Shown here: one piece after another, positions 1 to 10,941 of the stretch
How the letters are laid out: every line of letters begins with the position of its first letter
Position numbering within the stretch: position 1 is the stretch's first letter
Assembly: GCA_016946835.1 (NCBI GenBank)
Contig: JACVTC010000002.1
Coordinates: 1,067,501-1,122,500, forward strand
Source: Neocallimastix lanati (nom. inval.)
Lineage: Eukaryota; Neocallimastigomycota; Neocallimastigomycetes; Neocallimastigales; Neocallimastigaceae
DNA: 55,000 nucleotides
Direction of reading: 5' to 3'
Notes under the pieces: model-generated
Told to the model about the DNA's origin: nothing
Seen by the model: the letters and a program-made list of their open reading frames with translations, nothing else
Databases searched by the model: none
Position numbers and translations under genes: made by a program

Positions 1-12
1 TAAAAGTATCGG

Positions 13-195
13 ATGCTTTTCGGTCATGGTCTTTCTAAAGACTTTGGAATTTGGGAAATCCAAGGCAACAAGAATGGAACAATTTTATCTACCTCTAACT
101 TTAAAGACACGAATGGTCTTGATGGGATTCTAATGGAATTCTTCAAAGCTCTTGATTCCTTTGATAAAGATGATTCAGAAGAATCAAAAATGAAA
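13..195 (+). pseudogene. Unrecognised coding-like fragment
   Basis: A short open frame (about 60 residues, starting MLFGHGLSKDFGIWEIQGN) with much higher GC than the surroundings and ordinary, non-repetitive amino-acid composition, ending in a poly-T run at 211-241 that would encode only phenylalanine. In this frame a stop codon lies at the very first bases of the window. I do not recognise the family. It may be another decayed piece of the LINE whose reverse-transcriptase remnants lie at 876-1240, or the tail of an unrelated dead gene; there is no direct evidence for either. Confidence 0.3.
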
Positions 196-205
196 AATAT
201 TACTG

Positions 206-240
<35 letters not shown>

Positions 241-245
<5 letters not shown>

Positions 246-840
246 GTCTCAGAGTCTTAAATCCATCATATTAAGAATGATTATTTGATTTTTCTTAAAA
301 TTATGGAAATACCTATATAATGACTTTAAAAAATTTTTTTTTGAATATAAAATCATCATTAATAGAATCTTTAAAATATGGAATCGATAAAGGATTTATT
401 AGACTAGAATAATCGGAATAATCTATATTTCTTAAAAAAAAAAATAAGTGTATATAAGTCTTTATACTTTATTAAGAATTGTAATGTCAGAAACGTAAAT
501 TTTTTTAAAAATTAAAGAAAACATACTTTGCTTTTTTTTAGGACCTTAAGAAAGCATAGCATATGATTCAGTTTTCTATATATATAATGTAGTAATGATG
601 ATTCATTACTTAGGTATCATAGGAAAGTACTATAATTTTATTGAAAAAAAAAAAAAAGACATATACTTTATCTCCAATTAAAATTTCATATTTGTCATAT
701 TTATTAAAAAAATATTCCATTAATGAACAAGAAAAACAAAAATTGGTGAGAGGTGACAATCTTGACGAACACACCATTTTTTTTTTTTTTTTTTTTTTTT
801 TTAATAAATATTAAATGATTCTGATAATTGTCCATCAACC
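241..840. other. Gene-free decayed stretch
   Basis: AT-rich sequence with homopolymer T/A runs (for example 780-801). Short stretches of non-repetitive codons occur near 720-770, but no frame stays open and no motif is recognisable. It is probably decayed LINE sequence continuous with the remnant to its right. Confidence 0.4.
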
Positions 841-875
841 CTTTAACACAAGTCTTAGAATATAAACAATGCTAT

Positions 876-1240
876 GGAGGTCTATTCGCACAGGACATTG
901 TGTTATGTGCTCCAACAAGATCCCAACTTTGGAAACTGTTAAAATTAGCCGGTAAGTGGGAACAGAAATAGTGAAATGCATTTTTTTTTTGGTATTAGTA
1001 AATGTGTTAAGTTTAATAGTAAGAGGAGAAGTTTCCAAATTTCTTAAATAATAATAATCCTTTTTTTTTTTTTATCGTTCGAGACAAGAGTTAACTTGAA
1101 ACGAATTGCTATACCTACTTAGGTATACCGTTTCCAAATGACTTAGAACCGAAACCTGTCATACAAGGAGTGAATAATAAAGTTAGAAAAAAAAAGAATT
1201 TCTTAAGAATCCTCATATTCCTATCCCTCATCAACGAATG
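876..1240 (+). pseudogene. LINE (non-LTR retrotransposon) reverse-transcriptase remnant
   Basis: At 876-971 the translation reads GGLFAQDIVLCAPTRSQLWK and ends at a TAG. This is the palm C box of LINE reverse transcriptases (normally [FY]xDD followed by I-V-L), but the first catalytic aspartate is replaced by glutamine. At 1113-1239, in the same frame but beyond stop codons, comes TYLGIPFPNDLEPKPVIQGV, which resembles the downstream YLGI(P) box of the same enzymes. Between them are poly-T tracts and stops. The remnant is therefore a dead LINE body, lacking the upstream fingers and endonuclease. It ends about 35 bp before the target duplication of the Ty3 element at 1279-8286, so the Ty3 element probably inserted into or beside it. 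Confidence 0.7.
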
Positions 1241-1278
1241 ATATTTTCTGTTATAGTATAGTAATAAAATTGACCTAA

Positions 1279-2051
1279 TGTAAAGAGTTCTATCAGAAAC
1301 AGATTACAAATAACAAATTTTAACACCAAAATAAAAAAAAAAAAACACGTAATAAAAATTCGTTTTTTTTAAATAAAATAATCTTTATTAATTAAAAAAA
1401 ATTAAATCTCTTTTTGTTATTAACTATCATATAGTCAATAACTAATACATCGATTTAATTATAGAAATTTACATGTATTTATATTTTTTCATTATTACAT
1501 TATAATATATTATTTCTATCTAATTTACATATATTACTATTTATTTATAAACAAAATATTTATTAATAATTTTATTAAATAATAATTAACTAAACTAAAC
1601 AATAATTAATTTAATAAACTTTCAACTTATTTACAATAATAATTAAATTCAATAACAACTCATTTATTATATATTTATTATATAAATATTATTAATACTA
1701 ATGTTTATATATTTACAATTCAAAACTATTTTTGTAAACTATTTAAACTAATTTTAACTATTTAAAACTATTCCGAAATTAATTTTAAAGTATTTTAAAC
1801 TAACTAAACTAAATTAACTAAGTTAAATAGAATAACTATTTTAAATAAACTAAACTAAATTAACTAACTTAAATAAATTATTTAGATTTAAGTTATTATC
1901 CAAAATTATTTAAATAATAATTTTTCCTTTATGAAAAGTTTACATAAATTTATAATTAATTTCATATACGTAAATCATAAATTTATGTAATTTTATTACA
2001 TTAATTAATTATGTAAAAATTAATTATTAAAGATTTTATTAAATCTTTACA
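1279..2051 (-). repeat. 3' LTR of the Ty3/gypsy element
   Basis: 773 bp, TG...CA ends, matching 7510-8286 along its whole length apart from two indels. It contains the 11-mer (1438-1448) that in the 5' copy is the proposed self-primer, and the TATAAATA box (1476-1483 on the minus strand). Confidence 0.95.
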
Positions 2052-2063
2052 TTCTCGCCCTTT
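2052..2063 (-). other. Polypurine tract of the Ty3/gypsy element
   Basis: Read on the minus strand the sequence is AAAGGGCGAGAA immediately before the TGTAAAG of the 3' LTR. It is nearly all purine and overlaps the TAA stop of the polyprotein. This is the expected position of the plus-strand primer. Confidence 0.8.
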
Positions 2064-5000
2064 AAGTTGAGCTCCTGCGAACTATAGAGTTCAATCTCCG
2101 GGAAGGAATGTCAATTATAAATGGTTGATATTTATGCCTAATGTATTCTTCATTAAAATCTTTATCACCATCATCAACCACATTATTTCGTTTATTCCTT
2201 TTAGATTTACAAAAGTACTCTTGAATTAGCTGTCTATCGTAAATTTGATCTTCATCGATCCAAGAATCTTCAACAGAATCTAGGCCTTTCCAAGATACGA
2301 GGAAACGATTTTTTCCTCTATATGTCCTCATATCAATAATTCTTTCAGGAATCTTATTTATGGTATCGGTAGTTAACTTAATATTCTTTCTTTTCCTATT
2401 ATTTCTATTAGCAAATTCATTTTCATAAAATGGTTCCAGTAAAGATACATGGAAAACAGGGTGACAACGCATATTACTTGGTAATTTGAGTTTGTAGGCT
2501 AATGAACTAACTTTCTTCACAATTTCAAATGGACCAAGCATTTGGTCTGCTAATTTCCTTTTTACATTCTTAGTTGTATTTCCTTTGAGTAACCAAACTT
2601 TTTGACCAACTTCAAAATCTGGCGAGGATGATCTTTTGAAATCGGCATACTTTTTATAAGTTTCTTTAGCTGACTCTAAATTTTCCTTTAAAAATTTAAT
2701 ATTTTCATTTATATCTTTCACTCTAACATCAGCTCTATGAGGACTATCTGAAGAAGGAATTTCTAAACTAAATTTTGGATTAAATCCATAGTTTGCAAAA
2801 AATGGTGATTGATTGATTGATTGTTGCAGAGTATTATTATAAGCAAATTCGGCAAAAGGCAACAAGTCAACCCAATTATTTTGTTTTTCATTTATGAAAC
2901 AACGGAGATATTGTTCCAATATTCCGTTCACCCTCTCCGTTTGACCATCAGTCTGCGGATGGTTCGAAGTGGAGAATGACAACTTAATGTTTAATAATTC
3001 GCAAAGACGATTCCAAAAATCAGAAGTAAATTGCGTACCTCTATCCGAAACAATGGAATCAGGAAAGCCATGTAACCTAAAGATATGGTTAATAAAAGAA
3101 TCGGCAGCAATTGAAGCAGTAGGAAGACAACGTAAAGGAATAAAATGTGCCATTTTAGTCAATCTATCTACAACAGTCATGACAGTGGTCATATCTTTGG
3201 ATTTCGGTAATTCAACAATAAAATCCATGGAGATGTCTGACCATGGTCTGTCGGGGGTAGACAAAGGAGATAAAAGACCGTAGGGTTTATGTCTTGGAAC
3301 TTTAGCTTTACAGCAAGTTTCACAGGACTTAACAAACATTTTAACATCATTACGTAACTTAGGCCACCAAAAGTTACGATTAATCAAATCAAATGTTTTG
3401 CGTACACCGAAATGACCAGCAGTAACAGAGTCATGGTGTATTTCAAGAACTCTTGTGCGAAGATTCTGAGGGACATAAATTAAGTTATCAAAAAGTAAGA
3501 AACCTTCCTTATCAATTTTACACTTATCAATAAATTTAATAGGTGGATTAACATTACTATTATTTAAAATAAATGATTTAATTTTTATAAAAAGATCATC
3601 ATTATTTAAAGATTTCAAAATAGAATTAATTAAGGACTCGTCCCATGAGTTACGATTAATAACACAACAAGAAACATCACGAGAACAATCAAATAAATGA
3701 TCACTTCTTCTTGACAAAATATCTGGTTTACCAGATTTTTTACCAGAACGATACACAAGATTAAAATCGAAACGAGAAAGAAATTCATACCAACGAATTT
3801 GTCGTTGAGAAAGTAGCTCAGGCTTCCTAGGAAAAGTAAGGTTTTTATGATCGGTATAAATAGTAAATGGATGGCGAGCACCTTCAAGGTAATGACGCCA
3901 TTCTTCCAAAGTAACTTTAATTGCAAGAAGCTCTTTATCATAAATGGGGTAATTTAGTTGAGATTTGGTTAGACTGGTAGAAATAAAAGCAATTGGGTGT
4001 AACTGACCATCAAATTCTTGGGAAAGTATAGCTCCAACAGCGAAATTAGAAGCATCAGTTTCCACAATGAAAGGTTTGTTACTATCAGGATTTCTTAAAA
4101 TTGGAGCAGAAGTAAAAAGTTCTTTTAATTTATCAAAGGATTTTTGTTGATCAGAACCCCAGAGAAATGGAACATTTTTCCTGGTAAGTTTATGTAAGGG
4201 CCGCGCAATCTTAGCAAAATCCTTGATAAAAATTCTATAATAATTACATAATCCAATAAATGATTGTATTTCCTTTACATTAGAAGGAACAGGCCAATCT
4301 AGGATAGCTTTAACCTTTTCAGGATCAACTTTCAAGCCGTCTTTTGATAAAATGTAACCAAGGAAAGTGGTTTCAGTAACATCGAATTCACATTTCTCTA
4401 ATTTAATGTACAAGTCATTTTCTAATAATTTTTTAAGCACCTTTTTAACGTGTTCATGATGTTCCTCTAAACTATTCGAATAAATTAATATATCATCAAT
4501 GTAAGAAATAACAAAATCATCTAAGTAATCGCTAAGAACATCATTTATAAAATGCTGGAAGGTGGCTGGAGCATTTTTTAAGCCAAAAGGCATAACTAAA
4601 TATTCAAAATGACCATATCTAGTACGAAATGCAGTCTTGTACTCATCACCTTCTTTAATTCTTACTAAATTGTAGGCAGACTTTAAGTCCAACTTGGTAA
4701 AATATTTTGCACCTTTAACTCTATCTAATAATTCACTTATTAAAGGAAGAGGATAAGAATTACGGATGGTCATTTCATTCAATTTTCTATAATCAACACA
4801 TAATCTCAATGAACCATCTTTCTTTTTAACAAATAATACAGGTGCACCAGCGGGTGATTTGGATTTCCTAATGAATCCTTTTTCTAAATTTTCTTTTATA
4901 TACTTTTTTAGTTCATCTCGTTCTGCCTCAGTTAAAGGATATATTGGACCATAAAATAAATTTGAATTATCCTTTAGTCTTATTTCACAATCATATTCAC

Positions 5001-6960
5001 GATGTGGAGGGAGTACGTTGCAATTTCTTTCATTGAATACTTCTGCGTAATTGTTATAAATAGGAGGTATTCCTATAATTTTTTGATTTAATTTATTCTC
5101 AAAATTACTAATTTTCAAACAATTACAGATACAACACAAATTTTTCACAGAACACTTTTTAGAAATATACTTTTTATTTTCATCTTTATTTAAATTATCA
5201 TTATGATTACAATTTTTTGTTACATTTTTACATAAAACATCAATTTTACAAATTTTATTTAATTCATCTAAATTAATATTATTACTATCACTAAATTCAT
5301 AAATTTCATCATCATTATCAAACATAAAACTATCATTTACATCACTATCATAATTAATTATACAAAAATTTTTTACATCATTAAGTTCTTCTTTTTCACT
5401 ACAAGTTTTAATACGAGTGCGACGACGTCTAATCGTAATTTCTTCATCAGAATCTATATCGGAATCAGATTGGAAGGAATACTTACGCTTAGGATTATTC
5501 TTTTCCTTTGTTAAGGAAAGTTCTTCATATGGTTCCTTTCCTTTAATAGAAATTTTGTTTAACTTCTTTTTATTCTTATTTTTTCTATTCCTTTTTCCTA
5601 CGTTGCAATGTCGAGCACAGTATCCTGAACTGAAAGAGATTTTCTTTGAATCATGGTAGTTGATAGGGCAATGCTTTTCGATCCAAGGGAGTCCTAAAAT
5701 AATATCAACATCAGGAATACGGAGGGCATACAATTTTATTACTTCAAAATGATTCCTAAGGCGTAAGATGCATTTTTCAGTTTCCTTGTTGACACTAGAG
5801 GTTCCGTAGCCAAGACCAGCGACTTTAAAAGGCTTCTCGATGAGATTAAGTTTGAATTTGTTAATTCTAGCAAATTCAGGATGAATAAAATTAAGATCCG
5901 ATCCAGAATCAATAAGAACTTTTGCCTTGACTTCTTCTGTATCATTAGTCTTAATATAAAAATCAATAATATTGGATTTTCCTTTTATATTCAAGTTTTC
6001 GTTATTTATTATATTTAAAACATTAAAAATATTTTCAGAATCTTCGATCTTTTTAATTCTTTTGAGGGAGGTAGAAGGAGACTTGCTTTCGTTGTCGAAT
6101 TTGTTAATAATCTTAACACCTTTTGGTCTTTTCTTATTTGGACAATTAAATTTTAAGTGTCCAGGTTTTCCACAAATGAAGCACAGACCTTTCCTTCTTT
6201 TATCGGAATTATTCTCTTTATGTTCCTCGTAGTTTTTTTCGTGTGTTGGAAAGTATCTTATATTTCTCTGTCCTTTACTAATTCTGAAAAGATCTACATC
6301 CATAGGATCATCACTATTATAATTTCTCCTATCTTGATGCGTCAAGTAATATTCCTTGATATCGTTTCTTTTTGTTAAACTTTCTATATTAACGATATCT
6401 CTGAACAAAGCATTTAAATCATTGGGGTTTGGATTAACTAAGGCTAAATATTCATGCATTTTTGGATGTAAGCCTCTAATGAACATATAAATTTTTGCGG
6501 CATCATTGAAGTTTGAGTATTGACTAACTTTTTGAAAGGCTGTAATATAATTAACAACTTGGCCATATTTAAATTGGTGAATATTGCAGAGTTTAGCATT
6601 CGCAACAAATGCTTCAACATCTGGATCACCAAAATTTCTTCTTAATTCGGCTACAAATTGTTCTAAATTTTGTAAAATGGGATTATTATTTCTTCTTAAA
6701 CAAGATGCCCAGTTTAAAGCCTTTCCAGTTAAATAAGACATAATAAAGTTTACCCTAGCAGCTTCATTAGTAAATCGTTGAGGATTGGCATCAATTGCCA
6801 ATTCGATTCTTGTAAGGAAGCCATCTAATTCCCTCGTATTTCCAGAGAATGTAGGAGGGTCGTTGATTATTTTAAGCTGAGGTACTTGATTTACCTGCTG
6901 TTGTTGGTTCATGTTGTCTTCCAAATTTAGATTTTGAAAAATAATGTTTAGTTCTTCCAA
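2062..6960 (-). CDS. Gag-Pol polyprotein of a chromovirus (Ty3/gypsy, Tf1/sushi-like)
   Basis: A single 1632-aa frame. In order: Gag with a retrotransposon-type capsid domain (about 40-200); CCHC zinc knuckle C260-C263-H268-C273; aspartic protease with DSG at 351-353; a basic, acidic and Asn-rich linker (about 455-615); reverse transcriptase (about 660-880) with YIDD at 820-823; RNase H with D969, E1010 and D1037; integrase with an HHCC zinc domain (H1176, H1183, C1213, C1216) and catalytic D1246, D1306, E1342 (35 residues between the last two); and a C-terminal chromodomain (about 1537-1585, FLVSWKGLDSVEDSW). Order RT-RH-IN plus a chromodomain defines a chromovirus; in other fungi the chromodomain tethers integrase to histone marks. 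No stop or frameshift separates gag from pol, so the Gag:Pol ratio must be set after translation, as in Tf1. All catalytic residues I could check are present. Confidence 0.97.
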   Translation of the reverse strand: MEELNIIFQNLNLEDNMNQQQQVNQVPQLKIINDPPTFSGNTRELDGFLTRIELAIDANPQRFTNEAARVNFIMSYLTGKALNWASCLRRNNNPILQNLEQFVAELRRNFGDPDVEAFVANAKLCNIHQFKYGQVVNYITAFQKVSQYSNFNDAAKIYMFIRGLHPKMHEYLALVNPNPNDLNALFRDIVNIESLTKRNDIKEYYLTHQDRRNYNSDDPMDVDLFRISKGQRNIRYFPTHEKNYEEHKENNSDKRRKGLCFICGKPGHLKFNCPNKKRPKGVKIINKFDNESKSPSTSLKRIKKIEDSENIFNVLNIINNENLNIKGKSNIIDFYIKTNDTEEVKAKVLIDSGSDLNFIHPEFARINKFKLNLIEKPFKVAGLGYGTSSVNKETEKCILRLRNHFEVIKLYALRIPDVDIILGLPWIEKHCPINYHDSKKISFSSGYCARHCNVGKRNRKNKNKKKLNKISIKGKEPYEELSLTKEKNNPKRKYSFQSDSDIDSDEEITIRRRRTRIKTCSEKEELNDVKNFCIINYDSDVNDSFMFDNDDEIYEFSDSNNINLDELNKICKIDVLCKNVTKNCNHNDNLNKDENKKYISKKCSVKNLCCICNCLKISNFENKLNQKIIGIPPIYNNYAEVFNERNCNVLPPHREYDCEIRLKDNSNLFYGPIYPLTEAERDELKKYIKENLEKGFIRKSKSPAGAPVLFVKKKDGSLRLCVDYRKLNEMTIRNSYPLPLISELLDRVKGAKYFTKLDLKSAYNLVRIKEGDEYKTAFRTRYGHFEYLVMPFGLKNAPATFQHFINDVLSDYLDDFVISYIDDILIYSNSLEEHHEHVKKVLKKLLENDLYIKLEKCEFDVTETTFLGYILSKDGLKVDPEKVKAILDWPVPSNVKEIQSFIGLCNYYRIFIKDFAKIARPLHKLTRKNVPFLWGSDQQKSFDKLKELFTSAPILRNPDSNKPFIVETDASNFAVGAILSQEFDGQLHPIAFISTSLTKSQLNYPIYDKELLAIKVTLEEWRHYLEGARHPFTIYTDHKNLTFPRKPELLSQRQIRWYEFLSRFDFNLVYRSGKKSGKPDILSRRSDHLFDCSRDVSCCVINRNSWDESLINSILKSLNNDDLFIKIKSFILNNSNVNPPIKFIDKCKIDKEGFLLFDNLIYVPQNLRTRVLEIHHDSVTAGHFGVRKTFDLINRNFWWPKLRNDVKMFVKSCETCCKAKVPRHKPYGLLSPLSTPDRPWSDISMDFIVELPKSKDMTTVMTVVDRLTKMAHFIPLRCLPTASIAADSFINHIFRLHGFPDSIVSDRGTQFTSDFWNRLCELLNIKLSFSTSNHPQTDGQTERVNGILEQYLRCFINEKQNNWVDLLPFAEFAYNNTLQQSINQSPFFANYGFNPKFSLEIPSSDSPHRADVRVKDINENIKFLKENLESAKETYKKYADFKRSSSPDFEVGQKVWLLKGNTTKNVKRKLADQMLGPFEIVKKVSSLAYKLKLPSNMRCHPVFHVSLLEPFYENEFANRNNRKRKNIKLTTDTINKIPERIIDMRTYRGKNRFLVSWKGLDSVEDSWIDEDQIYDRQLIQEYFCKSKRNKRNNVVDDGDKDFNEEYIRHKYQPFIIDIPSRRLNSIVRRSST

Positions 6961-7498
6961 TTTGAATTTCCAAAAAAATTAAAATCTTTTTTTTTTTTTT
7001 TTTTTTTTTTCTTTAAAATTTGTAACTTATAATTTATGCGTTCACTTAATTCAATTAGGATTTATTAAGTGTATAATTTAATTATTCACTTGATAAACAA
7101 GAAAATCTTTTATTAATTACTTATTATTATTATTATTATTATATTTAATGTTGTTAAGTCGTTCAGACGCTATCCACTTAAAAAGGTGTCGAACGAGTAT
7201 ACAACTAAATATAAAATAATAAAAATAATGAAACAATTAATCCAAATACAAATTTTATCTAAGGTAGCTATCCTGAACAAGGCGGTAGTTATCCAAGAAT
7301 TCAGTTACTTCTTCTAAACACGGCGGTAGTTATCCAAGAATTCAGTTACTTCTTCTAAACACGGCGGTAGTTATCCAAGAATTCAGTTACTTCTTCTAAA
7401 TACGGCGGTAGTTATCCAAGAATTCAGTTACTTCTTCTAAATACGGCGGTAGTTATCCAAAAACTTGTTATTTGTAACGTGTTTCTTTGATTTATAAG
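6961..7498 (-). promoter_or_regulatory. 5' leader of the Ty3/gypsy element
   Basis: Untranslated region between the primer-binding site and the polyprotein start codon. It contains the 41-bp tandem repeat (7281-7450), a possible RNA hairpin at 7161-7196 (arms CGTTCAGAC and GTCGAACG with one bulged base) and a 25-nt homopolymer (poly-A in the sense strand) just before the start codon. Such leaders usually hold packaging and translation signals, but no function can be read directly. Confidence 0.6.
7281..7450 (-). repeat. 41-bp tandem repeat in the Ty3 leader
   Basis: The unit beginning GGCGGTAGTTATCCAAGAAT recurs at 7281, 7322, 7363, 7404 and (partial) 7445, exactly 41 bp apart. Copies differ only at one position (aaaCacg versus aaaTacg). 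It is the most GC-rich block of the untranslated part of the element. Confidence 0.95.
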
Positions 7499-7509
7499 GT
7501 ATTAGTTAT
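7499..7509 (-). other. Primer-binding site, self-priming type
   Basis: Directly after the 5' LTR the sense strand reads ATAACTAATAC. There is no TGG, the usual start of a tRNA-type site. The 11 bases are perfectly complementary to sense GTATTAGTTAT at 7678-7668 in the 5' LTR. In Tf1 of fission yeast the first 11 nt of the transcript fold back onto the primer-binding site and are cleaved to prime reverse transcription; same length and geometry here. Confidence 0.8.
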
Positions 7510-8286
7510 TGTAAAGAGTTCTATCAGAAACAGATTACAAATAACAAATTTTAACACCAAAATAAAAAAAAAAAACACGTAATAAAAATTCGTTTTTTTT
7601 AAATAAAATAATCTTTATTAATTAAAAAAAATTAAATCTCTTTTTGTTATTAACTATCATATAGTCAATAACTAATACATCGATTTAATTATAGAAATTT
7701 ACATGTATTTATATTTTTTCATTATTACATTATAATATATTATTTCTATCTAATTTACATATATTACTATTTATTTATAAACAAAATATTTATTAATAAT
7801 TTTATTAAATAATAATTAACTTAACTAAACTAAACAATAATTAATTTAATAAACTTTCAACTTATTTACAATAATAATTAAATTCAATAACAACTCATTT
7901 ATTATATATTTATTATATAAATATTATTAATACTAATGTTTATATATTTACAATTCAAAACTATTTTTGTAAACTATTTAAACTAATTTTAACTATTTAA
8001 AACTATTCCGAAATTAATTTTAAAGTATTTTAAACTAACTAAACTAAATTAACTAAGTTAAATAGAATAACTATTTTAAATAAACTAAACTAAATTAACT
8101 AACTTAAATAAATTATTTAGATTTAAGTTATTATCCAAAATTATTTAAATAATAATTTTTCCTTTATGAAAAGTTTACATAAATTTATAATTAATTTCAT
8201 ATACGTAAATCATAAATTTATGTAATTTTATTACATTAATTAATTATGTAAAAATTAATTATTAAAGATTTTATTAAATCTTTACA
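7510..8286 (-). repeat. 5' LTR of the Ty3/gypsy element
   Basis: 777 bp, the promoter-bearing LTR for minus-strand transcription. It is flanked on the right by CCTAA (8287-8291), the target duplication. If transcription starts at 7678, U3 is about 8286-7679 and the rest is R/U5. Confidence 0.95.
7706..7713 (-). promoter_or_regulatory. TATA box of the Ty3/gypsy LTR
   Basis: Sense-strand TATAAATA, 28-35 nt upstream of position 7678, the base where complementarity to the primer-binding site begins. The spacing is what a Pol II start at 7678 would require, which supports the self-priming model. The same box lies at 1476-1483 in the other LTR. Confidence 0.55.
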
Positions 8287-8291
8287 CCTAA

Positions 8292-8840
8292 TTATTAACC
8301 ATAAATTCCTGACTCTTTACAGATTAAAAGTCCCATCTTACTCTTAAAAAAAGATTCTTAACAAAAGAATCTTTTACCAGAGACAATATTATATCAAAAA
8401 AAAAAAAATTGGGTTTTTAAATTATGATAAAAGCTGTTCAATTATATCAATTAAAGACTAATAAAACTGATCACAATGATCAAGATTGCAAGATTGAAGA
8501 AACCGCGTAAAATATAAAAATAGTTGATAAAAGGAAGTTATTACAAGTAAAATAAAAATCCAAAAAAATATATATATATATGTAAATATTAATTTTTTTT
8601 AGGGAAAAACAAGCTTAAACGTATATATAAGAGCAAATTATAGATCTTCATACTGGAGACTCTTAATTGAAATTATAATTTGACATTTTAACAAATAAAA
8701 CTCTAGGCTATTAGTTAATATAATATATTTACACATAAAGAAATATACTATGTGATAAACAATTTCTACCCTATGAATATATAAAACACAATTTAATAAT
8801 ATACATTACAAAGATTTAAACAATCATATATGAAATAATG

Positions 8841-8892
<52 letters not shown>

Positions 8893-9818
8893 TTTTTTAA
8901 ACTACGTAACATATTATTTAAAGTATAGTTATTTTAACGCTTATTTATATATATATATATAAATTACAATAATGGAGGAGACTATTTGTCAGAGATCTCA
9001 TACAAAATAATTTAAAATATAATATCCAAAATATTCAAGAGGAAATATGATAGAGTGGTAATTCCTAACGTGAAATGGGTTTAGATAATAACTAATTTAA
9101 TATAATCATAAAACAAACTTCTGTGATGAAAAGTATGATAAAATAATAAATATAACTATGAGTTATATACAAATGAATGATACTTATCCATCTACAAACT
9201 ATACTTATTGATTGCAAAAGGTATTTTGAAAGTTATAATCATCATTAAACTTCTATTATTAATATTTTATAGGATGAGAAAATTCATATATATAAAATCT
9301 TTTTAAAAAATTTGGATTTTAGGAGGGGGGAAGTAGGCAAAATAAAATAAAGAATTTTAAATATTAAAGGAAAATTAACTGATTCTTTCTGCTGATTATT
9401 TAAAATTATATATATATATATATATATATTTATTTTTATTTTTATTTTTATTTTTATTTTTATTTTTATTTTTATTTTTATTTTTATTTATTTTTTTTTT
9501 TGAAAATGAATAAAAATAACCTAAATAGAGAAAATATGGTGAAAATACAGCCCTCAAGAAGAAATTAACTGAAATATTAAATCTTATTATGAAACAATTT
9601 GCATTATATACTAATATGGTTTAAATGGCTAGAATAATATAATTAGCTACAAATATAATCAATTTCAATACACCAAAATTATGATTTATCAAGTACATCG
9701 ATAATTACAATATTAATATAACAGCATTTAATTTAGAATAATCAAGTACTAGTAATTCTTTTTCATAAATTATATGAATATAATTGATATAATTATAAAC
9801 CATATATTCCTGACTCAT
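8292..9818. other. Gene-free spacer with simple repeats
   Basis: No open frame of interest. It holds a perfect 11-bp stem hairpin at 8349-8375 (AAAAGATTCTT / AAGAATCTTTT, 5-nt loop), a poly-T tract of about 50 at 8840-8890, a (TTTTTA)n run at 9430-9487 and a 27-bp motif (8289-8315) repeated at 9790-9816 with 25 of 27 identities. The bases after 8292 are the continuation of the pre-insertion target of the Ty3 element. Confidence 0.6.

Positions 9819-10941
<1,123 letters not shown>

Larger units (their letters stand above)
1279..8286 (-). mobile_element. Complete Ty3/gypsy chromovirus LTR retrotransposon
   Basis: An apparently intact 7.0-kb element on the minus strand. LTRs at 1279-2051 (3') and 7510-8286 (5') begin TGTAAAG and end CTTTACA and by eye differ only by two small indels (one A in a homopolymer and a 5-bp TTAAC unit). 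The 5-bp sequence CCTAA flanks both sides (1274-1278 and 8287-8291) as a target-site duplication. The internal region carries a primer-binding site next to the 5' LTR, a long leader with a 41-bp tandem repeat, one uninterrupted 1632-aa gag-pol frame and a polypurine tract next to the 3' LTR. Near-identical LTRs and an intact frame indicate a recent, possibly still active insertion. Confidence 0.96.

Noticed and set aside
2969-6632. Several 60-104-residue frames overlapping the chromovirus polyprotein
   Set aside because: Shadow frames of the conserved gag-pol coding sequence; none has independent features.
7150-7210. tRNA-like sequence in the chromovirus leader
   Set aside because: Only one hairpin pairs; no acceptor stem or T-arm consensus. 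I found no convincing tRNA or rRNA gene anywhere in the window.
7281-7450. CRISPR-like array
   Set aside because: Units are contiguous 41-bp tandem copies without variable spacers, within a eukaryotic retrotransposon leader. The 47-bp array at 22731-23650 is rejected for the same reason.
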